A stretch of 38,123 nt of DNA from an uncultured Gallionellaceae bacterium (GTDB lineage Bacteria; Pseudomonadota; Gammaproteobacteria; Burkholderiales; Gallionellaceae), in assembly GCA_903876625.1 (NCBI GenBank), contig CAIRAO010000373.1, positions 1 to 38,123 of the forward strand, written 5' to 3'. Of the stretch, positions 28,011 through 36,788 are shown piece after piece. Within the stretch, counting starts at the first letter, position 1, and each line of letters starts with the position of its first letter. A model generated the notes under the pieces. That model did not search any database, was not told the origin of the DNA, and saw only the letters and a program-made list of their open reading frames with translations. The position numbers were made by a program, and so were the translations under genes.

Positions 28011-28265
28011 ATGCAAATAGCAGACTTGATCGGTAGCGTGGCCGCCACCCTGACCACCCTATCTTTCATCCCACAAGTATGGCGAGTATGGCAGACGCGC
28101 CACACCCGCGACATCTCGCTAGCCATGTATATCGCCTTCACCAGTGGCGTTGCATTTTGGCTTGTTTACGGCATCATGCTAGATTCTTGGCCCATCATCA
28201 TTGCCAACGGCATCACAGTATGTTTGGCAAGCGCGGTATTAATCATGAAAATCCGTTTTGGCTGA
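28011..28265 (+). CDS. SemiSWEET family sugar transporter
   Basis: An 84-residue membrane protein with three helices (about 5-22, 37-55 and 61-80), the size and layout of bacterial semiSWEETs, which dimerise to move sugars. The PQ-loop signature FIPQVWRVW (19-27) followed by TRHTRDISLAMY is clear. The substrate cannot be told. It is divergent from fumarase across 228 bp and is followed 60 bp later by the HD-GYP gene on the same strand. Confidence 0.92.
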   Translation: MQIADLIGSVAATLTTLSFIPQVWRVWQTRHTRDISLAMYIAFTSGVAFWLVYGIMLDSWPIIIANGITVCLASAVLIMKIRFG

Positions 28266-28324
28266 ATAGGTCAACACTGGTTATAATTACCCTCTAAGTT
28301 TCTGCTTTATCCAAATATTTAGAT

Positions 28325-29539
28325 ATGCTAAAAAAAATCCACGTTCGTGACATTCGACTAGGAATGTTCATTCAAGAACTTTGCGGAAGCTGGATGGATC
28401 ATCCTTTCTGGAAAAAATCTTTTGAACTCAGTGATCCCAAAGAAATGCACACACTGCAAAACTGTGCTGTATATGAAGTCTGGATCGATACGGACAAAGG
28501 CCTGGATGTTGAGTCCCCAACACAAGTCATTTCAACCGGTGACGATAAAGAAAAAATCGAACTTGAGCTTACTCAGGCGATTGAAACAAATCAAAAGGCG
28601 GAACCGCGCATTTCCATCCAAGAGGAGTTGGATCGTGCGCGCAAACTGCAAGCTAAAAGCAAGGCAGCTATCACCTCGATGTTTAGTGAAGTCCGCATGG
28701 GCAATGCGCTTAAGGTAGCCGATGCCGAACCGCTGGTAGATGAAATCAGTCAATCTATCACGCGTAACCCAGAAGCTTTTCTAAATCTTGTTCGACTCAA
28801 AAATGTAGACGATTACACCTACATGCACTCAGTTGCTGTTTGTGCGCTAATGATTTCACTTGGCAAAATAATGGGAATTGCCGGACAGGACTTGAAAGAT
28901 GCCGGCATGGCAGGTTTGCTGCACGACGTCGGCAAGATGATGATTCCCAGTGAAGTGCTTAACAAACCCGGCAAGCTCACTGACGAAGAATTTAACATCA
29001 TCAAAAACCATCCGCGCAAAGGCTGGGAAATTTTAAACATTTCTGAAGGTGCTAACGCTGTCGCCCTGGATGTATGCCTCCACCATCACGAACGCGTAGA
29101 TGGCAAAGGTTATCCGGAAATGATCTCTGGCGACAAACTGTCATTGTTCGCCCGTATGGGTGCAGTATGCGACGTGTATGATGCCCTCACCTCCAACCGC
29201 TGCTACAAAAATGGCTGGGAGCCGGCAGAGGCTATACGCAAGATGGCGGAATGGAAAAACGGACACTTCGATGAGCGTATTTTCCATGCTTTTATCAAAA
29301 CCATCGGCATTTATCCTTCCGGTACATTGGTCAAGCTTAAATCCAATCGTCTCGCAGTCGTCATTGAGCAAACAGAAAAAAGCCTTCTCACACCGATTGT
29401 CAAGGTATTCTTCTCGACCAAGTCCAATATGCCTATCATGCAGGAAACTCTCGACCTGACCAAATCAACAGACAGCATCGCCAACGTCGAGGCTGCTGAT
29501 AAATGGGGATTCAACTTAAAGCAAATTACCGGAATTTAA
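28325..29539 (+). CDS. HD-GYP domain protein (putative c-di-GMP phosphodiesterase) with DUF3391
   Basis: Likely hydrolyses cyclic di-GMP to GMP. In 404 residues, the N-terminal DUF3391 region (about 1-130, starting KKIHVRDIRLGMFIQEL) is followed by an HD-GYP domain (about 150-340) with the metal-binding HD pair (His200-Asp201), HHE (254-256) and DGKGYP (259-264), all intact. No membrane segment is present, so it is cytosolic. It starts with a weakly preceded ATG. It may counteract the diguanylate cyclase at 32434-33405. Confidence 0.93.
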   Translation: MLKKIHVRDIRLGMFIQELCGSWMDHPFWKKSFELSDPKEMHTLQNCAVYEVWIDTDKGLDVESPTQVISTGDDKEKIELELTQAIETNQKAEPRISIQEELDRARKLQAKSKAAITSMFSEVRMGNALKVADAEPLVDEISQSITRNPEAFLNLVRLKNVDDYTYMHSVAVCALMISLGKIMGIAGQDLKDAGMAGLLHDVGKMMIPSEVLNKPGKLTDEEFNIIKNHPRKGWEILNISEGANAVALDVCLHHHERVDGKGYPEMISGDKLSLFARMGAVCDVYDALTSNRCYKNGWEPAEAIRKMAEWKNGHFDERIFHAFIKTIGIYPSGTLVKLKSNRLAVVIEQTEKSLLTPIVKVFFSTKSNMPIMQETLDLTKSTDSIANVEAADKWGFNLKQITGI

Positions 29540-29654
29540 CCCTTTCACTCACCTTCAATAATTTGAAAACTCGTCCGTCATGCAGGCCGAGTCCAAACGA
29601 TGGACGAATTAAAGGTAGAATGCGCGCCTTTGGTAATTTCAGGTAATTCCAAGC

Positions 29655-30539
29655 ATGGCTATCCAATGGTTCCCCGGCCATATGCTATCGGCGCGCAAAA
29701 AGGCCGCCGAGACGATGGAACGCATCGATGTTGTCATCGAAGTGCTGGATGCTCGCGTGCCAGCAGCCGGAAGCAATCCGCTGATCCACGAATTGCTCCA
29801 GCACCGTCAGCGCCCTTGCCTCAAAATTCTTAACAAAACCGACCTCGCCGACCCTAACGCCACAAAGGCCTGGCTGGAACATTTCAACAAGCAAAAAAAT
29901 GTGCATGCCTTGGCGTTGTCTTGCAAGAAACCCGGCGATGTCGCCAAAGTGCCGGGGCTGTGCCTCAAACTTGCGCCACATCGCGGTACCACGCTTAAGC
30001 CGCTGCGCATGATGATCATGGGCATTCCCAACGTCGGCAAATCCACGCTGATGAATGCGCTGCTTAAACGCCGCGTTGCCTTGGTAGGTAACGAACCTGC
30101 GGTCACTAAAAATCAGCAGAGTTTTGAACTTAACGACCACATGACTTTAATTGATACACCCGGACTGATGTGGCCGAAAATCAAGTACGACAGCGATGGA
30201 CTGATGCTCGCCGCCAGTCACTCCATCGGGCGTAATGCCGTGATTGATGAGGAAGTTGCCGCTTTTTTGGGAGACATTGTATTAGCGCGTTACCCTGCAC
30301 TGGCCACCCAACGTTACGGCTGCCCTGCAGAGGGTATGGATGGTTTTCACCTCATCCAAGCCGTTGCGAAAAAACGCGGCTATCGTATTAAAGGTGGAGA
30401 ACCTGATCTGGAAAAAGCCGCTTTGACTTTTTTGCAAGATTATCGCGATGGAACGCTTGGAAGGGTTAGCTTGGAAACTCCTGCGTCACGAGAAAAAATG
30501 TTACAAACCTTTATTCCAACCAATAACGATTCTGAATAA
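29655..30539 (+). CDS. Ribosome biogenesis GTPase YlqF/RbgA
   Basis: Circularly permuted GTPase for late 50S assembly. The 294-residue protein shows the permuted motif order: G4 NKTD (60-63) before G1 GIPNVGKS (123-130) and G3 DTPG (167-170). The C-terminal helical domain is present. An AGGTAA ribosome-binding site precedes the ATG. The relation to Bacillus RbgA is by motif order and length; the betaproteobacterial ortholog is less studied. Confidence 0.93.
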   Translation: MAIQWFPGHMLSARKKAAETMERIDVVIEVLDARVPAAGSNPLIHELLQHRQRPCLKILNKTDLADPNATKAWLEHFNKQKNVHALALSCKKPGDVAKVPGLCLKLAPHRGTTLKPLRMMIMGIPNVGKSTLMNALLKRRVALVGNEPAVTKNQQSFELNDHMTLIDTPGLMWPKIKYDSDGLMLAASHSIGRNAVIDEEVAAFLGDIVLARYPALATQRYGCPAEGMDGFHLIQAVAKKRGYRIKGGEPDLEKAALTFLQDYRDGTLGRVSLETPASREKMLQTFIPTNNDSE

Positions 30540-30566
30540 ATCTCATATCATTCGTTTCGGGAAATA

Positions 30567-30965
30567 TCACTCCGTTTTGTTCCGCATAAAATCCGCAGTC
30601 TTATAAAATGCCGCCGATAATTCATCACGCAACGCCTTATCTTCAATCACATCCTGCATCGCCTGATTCATACACAACATCCACTGGTCGCGCTCGTCTT
30701 CACCAATAGGGAACGTGATATGCCGCATACGCAAGCGCGGATGTCCGAATTTCTCCACATACAATTGCGGGCCGCCCATCCAGCCGGTAAGGAACATGAA
30801 CAATTTGTCTGCAGCTCCTTTCAGACTGGCTTGATGAAGCTTGCGTATGCCGTGCGTTTCCGGCAATTCATCCATGAGGTGATAAAAACGCTGCACTAAT
30901 GCGCGTACTTTTTCTTCGCCGCCAATGCGTTCATAATGCGTACGTTTGTCGTTACTGATTTGCAT
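30567..30965 (-). CDS. Group II truncated hemoglobin
   Basis: Small haem protein (132 residues) of the TrHb2 class, proposed to bind O2 or NO or to handle peroxide. The proximal histidine is His82 in LRMRH, with the class-defining GHPRLRMRH block, Tyr28 at the B10 position and Trp95 at G8. The gene start overlaps the 3' end of the methyltransferase gene by 14 bp. Confidence 0.93.
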   Translation of the reverse strand: MQISNDKRTHYERIGGEEKVRALVQRFYHLMDELPETHGIRKLHQASLKGAADKLFMFLTGWMGGPQLYVEKFGHPRLRMRHITFPIGEDERDQWMLCMNQAMQDVIEDKALRDELSAAFYKTADFMRNKTE

Positions 30966-31815
30966 TGATACTTTGCTCCGTAAAAAATCGATTCTTCAAC
31001 TCATTCAGCCCTACACTGCTCAATACTTCATTCAACCTCTCTGTCGCTCGTTTGCGTGACAGGTTTTTGTACCTCGCCACAATCAGTTCATTCTTCATCG
31101 AATGTTCCCACCCCACCAATTCAGTCACCGTCACTTGATAACCATGAGCTTCCAATTGCAGACAACGCAATACATTAGTTATGTGACTACCGAATTCACG
31201 GGTATGGATTGGATGCCGCCATAATTCCGTGAGAGCCTCCTTCGCCAATTGCTTGCCTTTATTTTTGCGCAATATAGAAGCCACTTCAGCCTGACAACAA
31301 GGTACTAGCACAATAAATCGCGCCTGCTTCTTCAAAGCAAAATTGATCGCATCGTCAGTCGCTGTATCGCAGGCATGCAGAGCTGTAACAACATCCACTT
31401 GGGCCGGCAATTTATCTGAAAGTATGGATTCAGCAACCGACAAATTCAGAAACGACATACCGCCAAAGCCAAGTTGCTGTGCAAGTTCACGCGAATGTGT
31501 CACCAGTTCATCACGAGTCTCGATTCCAAAGATATGTGAATGGTTATTCAATTCTTTAAAAAATAAATCATACAAAATAAATCCCAGATAGGATTTACCC
31601 GCACCGTGATCAACCAGTGTAAGCCCTGTGCGTTCTATTCGTACTTCTTCAAGTAAGGGTGCTATGAATTGATACAGGTGATAAACCTGTTTTAATTTAC
31701 GGCGAGAATCCTGATTCATCTTTCCGTCACGCGTCAAAATGTGCAAAGCCTTTAACAGCTCAATGGACTGACCTGCACGAATTTCCGGATTCTCTGTGGG
31801 CGATTTGTTTTTCAT
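30952..31815 (-). CDS. Class I SAM-dependent methyltransferase (Methyltransf_32-like)
   Basis: A 287-residue protein with the SAM-binding motif VDHGAGKSYLGFIL (68-81) and a following acidic residue in GIETRDELV (about 97-105), then VDVVTALHACDTATDDAI. This pattern is typical of the Methyltransf_32 family, which covers methyltransferases of unknown or varied substrate. Nothing indicates the substrate. It shares an operon with the globin gene and is divergent from queD. Confidence 0.85.
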   Translation of the reverse strand: MKNKSPTENPEIRAGQSIELLKALHILTRDGKMNQDSRRKLKQVYHLYQFIAPLLEEVRIERTGLTLVDHGAGKSYLGFILYDLFFKELNNHSHIFGIETRDELVTHSRELAQQLGFGGMSFLNLSVAESILSDKLPAQVDVVTALHACDTATDDAINFALKKQARFIVLVPCCQAEVASILRKNKGKQLAKEALTELWRHPIHTREFGSHITNVLRCLQLEAHGYQVTVTELVGWEHSMKNELIVARYKNLSRKRATERLNEVLSSVGLNELKNRFFTEQSINANQ

Positions 31816-31911
31816 TTCTATATCTGCATGCGTTTACGAATTATACCGTGTGTTAACCATATAACCCTGCCGGTATAACTCACTTTACACTTCTGTTCGC
31901 TGAAGAATACG

Positions 31912-31940
31912 TTCTGATATATGATCCTGTGTGCGATAAT
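31912..31940 (+). promoter_or_regulatory. Promoter candidate for queD
   Basis: TTCTGA (-35, 31912-31917) and GATAAT (-10, 31935-31940), spaced by 17 nt, with TGC before the -10 (extended -10), about 33 nt upstream of the queD ATG. Confidence 0.5.
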
Positions 31941-31958
31941 AAAAGTATATTTATTATC
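31935..31958. repeat. Perfect 9-bp inverted repeat overlapping the queD promoter
   Basis: GATAATAAA and TTTATTATC are exact complements around AGTATA. The left arm is the -10 region and the right arm lies about 14 nt before the ATG. It may be an operator or a 5'-UTR hairpin. Confidence 0.55.
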
Positions 31959-31972
31959 TGCTTCAATACACC

Positions 31973-32437
31973 ATGCAAATCACACGACGATTGGAATTTG
32001 ATGCCGGACACCGCATTCCTAACCACAATAGCCAATGCAAACATTTGCATGGCCACCGTTATGCCATCGAAATCACTTTATCCGGAAATGTCATCACAAC
32101 GGAGGGTGTTTCTGAACAGGGCATGGTGATGGATTTTTCCGATGTGAAACGTATCGCCAAAGAACGCGTTGTGGATGCTTGGGATCATGCTTTTCTGGTC
32201 TATTGCGGGGATCATGCGGTAGTGGATTTTTTGAAAACCTTACCCGATCACAAAACTGTTTTACTGAATGTTATTCCGACCGCAGAGAATTTGGCAATTG
32301 TTGCCTTTGACCTACTGGACACAGCTTACCGTAATACTTTTGGCAATGATCTACGACTCGAACGAGTGCGTCTCTATGAAACACCCAACAACTGGGTAGA
32401 TCACGTGAGAAAACCCGTTCAATTGGCGTTCACCTAG
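31973..32437 (+). CDS. queD: 6-carboxy-5,6,7,8-tetrahydropterin synthase QueD
   Basis: Converts dihydroneopterin triphosphate to 6-carboxytetrahydropterin, a step of queuosine/7-deazaguanine synthesis. In 154 residues, the zinc ligands are His12, His26 and His28 (AGHRIPNHNS, then HLHGHRY) and the catalytic Cys22 is present; the C-terminal ETPNNW is conserved. The spacing matches the QueD type rather than PTPS. It ends in a CTAG shared with the convergent diguanylate cyclase gene. Confidence 0.94.
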   Translation: MQITRRLEFDAGHRIPNHNSQCKHLHGHRYAIEITLSGNVITTEGVSEQGMVMDFSDVKRIAKERVVDAWDHAFLVYCGDHAVVDFLKTLPDHKTVLLNVIPTAENLAIVAFDLLDTAYRNTFGNDLRLERVRLYETPNNWVDHVRKPVQLAFT

Positions 32438-33405
32438 AAAAGCTGTTTTTCAATCACACCATAAACGCCTGACCCGACCTGATCCCGACCGGATTCTTTT
32501 GCTTGATAAAGTGCATAATCAGCAGATTTAAGCAGTACCTCCAGTGAATGATTGTTGTTCGGCACAACAGAGGCAACACCACAACTGATTGTGACATGGC
32601 GTGACTCGGTAGCGTGATGTGGAATGTTCAAATCCGAAACCTGCTGTCGTAGCCGATTGGCGATCCACTTTGCACCATCGGTATCCGTCTCGCCTAATAC
32701 CAGAACAAACTCTTCTCCACCGTAGCGAGCTGCCAAATCTGTCGCACGAGGTGCAGCCTTCCCCACTTGAGCCGCAACCGCTTTCAAGCATTCATCGCCG
32801 GCCTGATGCCCGTATTGATCATTAAACAATTTAAATTTGTCCACGTCGATCATCACTAATGCCAATGGTTTTTTCATCCGCTCGCAACGTCGCCATTCGC
32901 GTATTGCCATTTCATCATACATGCGACGATTAGCAATGCCTGTTAAACCATCAGTCGCCGACAGCTTTAGCAACTTTCCATTTGCTTCATTAAGTTGCTC
33001 AGTGACATGAACCAAGGTTCGCTGCATTTCAACCAAACGAAGCATAGCTTTCAATTTTGCCTTTAATACAACCTCGCTGATCGGTTTTAATAAATAGTCA
33101 TCGCCACCCACTTCAATTCCGCGCTCCAAATCTTCATCTTTGGTCATACTGGTCAGAAAGATAATGGCCGTCCAATCCTCGATCTTTTCCATCGCCCGAA
33201 TCTTTAATGCCACATCGAATCCATCAATATCTGGAAGCTGTGCATCCAGCAAAATGATATCCGGTTGTTCGCGATGATAAACCTCTATCGCCAGAGCGCC
33301 TGTTTCAGCCGTGTAAGGAGTGATGCCCATCCGCCCCAAATAATTGCATAACACTCTCATGGTGACCTTGCTGTCTTCCACCACCAATACTTTCAGTTCA
33401 TCCAC
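32434..33405 (-). CDS. Response regulator with GGDEF domain (diguanylate cyclase)
   Basis: A REC-GGDEF protein of 323 residues. The receiver domain has Asp11, phospho-acceptor Asp54 (LLDAQLP) and Lys107; a coiled-coil-like linker runs about 122-150; the GGDEF domain (about 150-320) has GGEEF (229-233), an active-site variant, and the inhibitory site RATD (220-223) with the right five-residue spacing. It should make c-di-GMP under control of phosphorylation. No histidine kinase is adjacent. It follows the uracil-DNA glycosylase gene by 16 bp, so it may share the tsaB-rimI-udg transcript. Confidence 0.95.
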   Translation of the reverse strand: MDELKVLVVEDSKVTMRVLCNYLGRMGITPYTAETGALAIEVYHREQPDIILLDAQLPDIDGFDVALKIRAMEKIEDWTAIIFLTSMTKDEDLERGIEVGGDDYLLKPISEVVLKAKLKAMLRLVEMQRTLVHVTEQLNEANGKLLKLSATDGLTGIANRRMYDEMAIREWRRCERMKKPLALVMIDVDKFKLFNDQYGHQAGDECLKAVAAQVGKAAPRATDLAARYGGEEFVLVLGETDTDGAKWIANRLRQQVSDLNIPHHATESRHVTISCGVASVVPNNNHSLEVLLKSADYALYQAKESGRDQVGSGVYGVIEKQLF

Positions 33406-33421
33406 GTATTTTCCTCAATTC

Positions 33422-34201
33422 TCATCGCGCAGTAAACGCGGTCAAAGCAAAACATAAATCTTGCCAAGCCTTGGCTTTCTCGGCCGGACTGCGTAAAAGA
33501 TATGCCGGATGATACGTAATAATGAGTGGTACCCCCTGATAATCATGCTTCGTTCCCCGGAGAGAACCCAGTGTCGCATCACGCCCCAACAACGCAGTCG
33601 CCGCTGTTTTGCCAAGTGCAACAATCAATTTTGGTTTTATCAGAGCAATCTGTCGTTGCAAGTAGGGCAAACACTGCGTAATCTCATCTGCTTCAGGTGT
33701 GCGATTATTTGGCGGTCGGCACTTGACCACGTTGGCGATATATACCTTGTTGCCGCGTTTCAATTTAATTGCTGCCAACATATTGTCTAACAGTTTGCCT
33801 GCCTGCCCAACAAATGGTTCGCCTTGTTCATCTTCGTCTGCGCCCGGCCCTTCTCCAACAAACAACCATTCGGCTTTCTCGTCTCCCACACCGAATACCG
33901 TCTGCGTACACGTTGCGCGTAGCTTACATGCTGTACAGTCTGTTACCTTCTTCTTGAGCTCAGGCCAGTCGGCATCTGGGATAATTCTATTCGATGACGC
34001 AGGCTCCGCTTCCCGTTTTTGCACTATTTCGGGAGATTTGGCTTTTGACGCATCCAGACTCGGAATGGAGATAACTTCGGTTTGAGCATTTGCCTGAAAT
34101 GGAGACGTACAGGTATCTATCTGGTTTAACGCTTCTCGCCTCACCCACAGCGGATAAAGGTTAAATTCACGCAAAATCGTTTCGTCTTGAATATTCACCA
34201 C
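33422..34201 (-). CDS. Uracil-DNA glycosylase, family 4 (Fe-S)
   Basis: Removes uracil from DNA in base excision repair. The 259-residue protein has cysteines expected for the [4Fe-4S] cluster (Cys89, Cys92, Cys161 and Cys177 are candidates), GEGPGADED (117-125) and the C-terminal [10 protein letters not shown] motif with a catalytic-loop histidine. An N-terminal extension of about 80 residues of low complexity precedes the catalytic domain, a feature also seen in other betaproteobacterial members. It overlaps the rimI end by 7 bp. Confidence 0.92.
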   Translation of the reverse strand: MVNIQDETILREFNLYPLWVRREALNQIDTCTSPFQANAQTEVISIPSLDASKAKSPEIVQKREAEPASSNRIIPDADWPELKKKVTDCTACKLRATCTQTVFGVGDEKAEWLFVGEGPGADEDEQGEPFVGQAGKLLDNMLAAIKLKRGNKVYIANVVKCRPPNNRTPEADEITQCLPYLQRQIALIKPKLIVALGKTAATALLGRDATLGSLRGTKHDYQGVPLIITYHPAYLLRSPAEKAKAWQDLCFALTAFTAR

Positions 34202-34641
34202 TTCTTTCCCATCAATATCGCATCTTCGCGACCGCTATTTTCTACCGGATAATAGTCTCGGCGCAAACCTATCTTGACAAACCCCATGCTGCGATAAAGT
34301 GCGATAGCGGCCACATTAGAAATTCGCACTTCAAGCACCATCCTCTGTCGGCCCAGCTGGCGTGCAAACGCCAGCATTACTTGCAACAATTTGCCCCCCC
34401 AGCCTTGGCGCTGGTGTGCGGCAGCAATTCCAATGTTGAGCAGTTCTGCATCATCCACACCTTGCATCAACACGACATAACCAATAATACTTCCTTCAAG
34501 TTCGGAGACTTTACAAACGTACCTACTTGCCAAAGCATCGTTAAAATTTCCACGTGTCCATGGATGCGCATGAACTTGCTGCTCGATCAGTAACACAGAA
34601 TCGAGGTCTGCGTTATTCATGTCGCGCAGCGTTAGGTTCAT
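34195..34641 (-). CDS. rimI: Ribosomal-protein-S18-alanine N-acetyltransferase RimI
   Basis: GNAT acetyltransferase acting on the N-terminal alanine of ribosomal protein S18. From the ATG at 34641 it has 148 residues; the frame extends to a GTG at 34662, but the ATG start aligns with E. coli RimI (both begin MN and reach the IEQ-HA-PW motif at similar distance). The acetyl-CoA loop RQGWGGKLLQ and the C-terminal RRDYYP and GREDAILMGK are characteristic. It begins 10 bp after the tsaB stop. Confidence 0.92.
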   Translation of the reverse strand: MNLTLRDMNNADLDSVLLIEQQVHAHPWTRGNFNDALASRYVCKVSELEGSIIGYVVLMQGVDDAELLNIGIAAAHQRQGWGGKLLQVMLAFARQLGRQRMVLEVRISNVAAIALYRSMGFVKIGLRRDYYPVENSGREDAILMGKKW

Positions 34642-34651
34642 TTGACAAAAC

Positions 34652-35323
34652 TCATCGTTCACTCGTTTTTAACGCAACTTTATCCCGCAGATATAGTGGC
34701 AAGGCCAGTTCGGGATCGACAGCATGGGCGTTGCTGAATTCGATAACAGCGATATGAGCAATAGCACTGGCTTGAGGAACGAGACTTGCATCGACTCCGG
34801 ACAATTGCCTCTCATACTTTTTTGACAGGGCTTCATTATTGACCTTAAAGCCGCTTCCCACACCGAACCAACCATCTCTTGATAACGTTGGTGCATTTTC
34901 TATTTTGCACAAGCAAGGCTCAATTCTCGCATGCCATTCTTTACCTTTTTTTTCATAAACAGCGAGATATATCTCATCCATACGAGCATCCAAAGCCGCA
35001 ATTACTTTGTCGTGTCCTGATACTTCTGCCAGTGCTTTCAAAGTACATACGCCAACCACCCGCAAATCTGCCCCCAAGGCCAATCCCTGTGCCGCCCCGC
35101 AAGCAATGCGTACTCCAGTAAACGAGCCGGGACCTTTGCCAAAAGCGATACCGTCAAGCTGTGAAATTCCTGTTTCAGCATTTTTCAACAATTCATCGAT
35201 CATCGCTATTAGCAACTCGGAGTGTTTTTGTCCGACGAGCTGGCAATTCTCCGCAACCAAACCTTCTTGCCACAGCGCAACCGAGCAATATTCAGTGGAA
35301 GTCTCTACTGCCAGAATTTTCAT
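34652..35323 (-). CDS. tsaB: tRNA threonylcarbamoyladenosine biosynthesis protein TsaB
   Basis: Part of the TsaBDE complex that makes t6A37 on ANN-decoding tRNAs. From the ATG at 35323 it has 223 residues; start MKILAVETSTEYCSVAL, then KGPGSFTGVRIACGAAQGLA are diagnostic. It is the ASKHA-fold partner of TsaD without the full metal site. The tsaB-rimI-udg order is common in betaproteobacteria. The TTG one codon upstream is not preferred. Confidence 0.95.
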   Translation of the reverse strand: MKILAVETSTEYCSVALWQEGLVAENCQLVGQKHSELLIAMIDELLKNAETGISQLDGIAFGKGPGSFTGVRIACGAAQGLALGADLRVVGVCTLKALAEVSGHDKVIAALDARMDEIYLAVYEKKGKEWHARIEPCLCKIENAPTLSRDGWFGVGSGFKVNNEALSKKYERQLSGVDASLVPQASAIAHIAVIEFSNAHAVDPELALPLYLRDKVALKTSER

Positions 35324-35346
35324 CAATGGTATATATCGGTGATCTA

Positions 35347-35823
35347 TTAAACCCGAGTTAGCAATGCGACTGCCTGAGCCGCAATGCCTTCACCTCGGCC
35401 GGTATACCCCAATTTTTCGGTGGTCGTCGCTTTAACATTCACTGCGTTTTGCGCGATGCCCAGATCAGCAGCGATGTTAGAAACCATTAACGCAATATGC
35501 GGTGCCATCTTGGGTGCCTGAGCAATGATCGTGGCATCCACATTGCCGATAAGATAGCCGCTCTCAGCCACTTTTTGCGCGACAACACGCAACAAAATTC
35601 GACTATCAATATCTTTATACTTTGCGTCTGTATCGGCAAAATGTTTTCCGATATCACCCAGTGCAGCCGCGCCCAAGATCGCATCACAGATGGCATGCAG
35701 CAGAACATCCGCATCGGAATGACCCAGCAAACCTTTTTCAAACGGGATATCAACCCCTCCGATGATCAGTTTGCGGCCTGTCACCAATTGATGAACGTCA
35801 AAACCCTGCCCTATACGCATCAT
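35347..35823 (-). CDS. ispF: 2-C-methyl-D-erythritol 2,4-cyclodiphosphate synthase IspF
   Basis: Non-mevalonate isoprenoid pathway enzyme. In 158 residues the metal ligands Asp8/His10 (GQGFDVHQL) and His42 ([12 protein letters not shown]) are present, and the C-terminal [20 protein letters not shown] motif is intact. It lies downstream of ispD on the same strand, the usual pair, but here a 106-bp repeat unit separates the two genes. Confidence 0.97.
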   Translation of the reverse strand: MMRIGQGFDVHQLVTGRKLIIGGVDIPFEKGLLGHSDADVLLHAICDAILGAAALGDIGKHFADTDAKYKDIDSRILLRVVAQKVAESGYLIGNVDATIIAQAPKMAPHIALMVSNIAADLGIAQNAVNVKATTTEKLGYTGRGEGIAAQAVALLTRV

Positions 35824-35837
35824 TACCCCTAATCGTC

Positions 35838-35857
35838 ATTCCCGCACAGACGGGAAT
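35838..35857. repeat. dRS3-like repeat, copy 1
   Basis: Exactly the form ATTCCC-N8-GGGAAT (ATTCCCGCACAGACGGGAAT), the consensus of the 20-bp dRS3 repeats of Neisseria. It can fold as a 7-bp stem. Confidence 0.7.
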
Positions 35858-35891
35858 CCAGTGTTGTTATTCAATATGCAGTTTGGTTTTG

Positions 35892-35906
35892 TCCTGCTTC
35901 GCAGGA
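35892..35906. repeat. Small hairpin within the repeat unit
   Basis: TCCTGC and GCAGGA pair around a 3-nt loop, midway between the two dRS3-like copies. On the minus strand the loop is GAA. Confidence 0.6.
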
Positions 35907-35923
35907 TTTGTTGAGTTAGCCGG

Positions 35924-35943
35924 ATTCCCGCCTGAACGGGAAT
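35924..35943. repeat. dRS3-like repeat, copy 2
   Basis: Second exact ATTCCC-N8-GGGAAT (ATTCCCGCCTGAACGGGAAT), 66 bp from copy 1. CCGG on each side extends the stem with one bulged base. The outer sequences of the two copies are inverted with respect to each other. Confidence 0.7.
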
Positions 35944-35948
35944 GCCGG

Positions 35949-36623
35949 CTACCCTTTCAACAACAACTCCGCCAACTTTATATCCAGCGGATAAGTTACT
36001 TTAAAATTACCCGAATCACCCGCTACCAATTTAGGCTGCAACCCTAATGCCTCCACAGCTGAGGCTTCATCCGTAACGCTATGACTTTGATGCAACGCTT
36101 GCGCCAATAAACCAGCCCGAAACATTTGGGGTGTTTGTGCCTGCCATATTTTTTCGCGGCTCTCGGTGCTCTCGATGCGTTGCTGTGCATCGGCTCGCTT
36201 CAAGGTATCTGCAACCGGAACGGCAAGTATTCCTCCCACTGAATCGTCACGCAATTCGGTAATTAATTTTTCCAAATGCGCTTGCGTTAAACAAGGTCGC
36301 GCTGCATCGTGTACCAACACCCAGTCGTCCGGCTCCAGTTCTGATACCAGCAAACCGTTTGCTACGCTCTCTGCTCGCGTCACACCGCCGCAATACAGTG
36401 GCTCTAATTTATTCGAGCAATGCGACCAATCAAAACGTTTAAAATATTCATCATCTGGCGCAAGCACTACAAACACGGTACTGATCATCGGGCAATTGCT
36501 TAGTGTCGTGAGCGCGTGGTAAATCATCGGGTGCCCCGCCAGGTTGAGATATTGCTTGGGTAGCTCGCTTCCCATACGGGAACCGGAGCCGGCAGCCGGG
36601 ACAATTGCGTAGAATTCAGACAT
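35949..36623 (-). CDS. ispD: 2-C-methyl-D-erythritol 4-phosphate cytidylyltransferase IspD
   Basis: Makes CDP-methylerythritol in the MEP pathway. From the ATG at 36623 it has 224 residues; the nucleotide-binding motif [17 protein letters not shown] is complete and [10 protein letters not shown] and AQTPQMF follow. A frame extension to a TTG at 36653 adds ten residues not found at this position in the family, so the ATG is preferred. The stop lies 5 bp from the second dRS3-like repeat. Confidence 0.96.
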   Translation of the reverse strand: MSEFYAIVPAAGSGSRMGSELPKQYLNLAGHPMIYHALTTLSNCPMISTVFVVLAPDDEYFKRFDWSHCSNKLEPLYCGGVTRAESVANGLLVSELEPDDWVLVHDAARPCLTQAHLEKLITELRDDSVGGILAVPVADTLKRADAQQRIESTESREKIWQAQTPQMFRAGLLAQALHQSHSVTDEASAVEALGLQPKLVAGDSGNFKVTYPLDIKLAELLLKG

Positions 36624-36788
36624 GTGTGAATTGTAATGGAATCTCAGTGCCAATGTTTTCTATTGTCTGGTATTCCAGCGACCAAAATTGCGGTTATTTA
36701 AATTCCTATTTTTAAAGATGAGTGAATATGAGAACAGACTGAATTATAATTCGGATGAGTTTTCCAAATATATATTTCGCATTGTCCA

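Noticed and set aside
31841-31972. preQ1 riboswitch upstream of queD
   Set aside because: No compact hairpin with the A-rich pseudoknot tail of preQ1-I and no preQ1-II pattern; only a simple inverted repeat is present.
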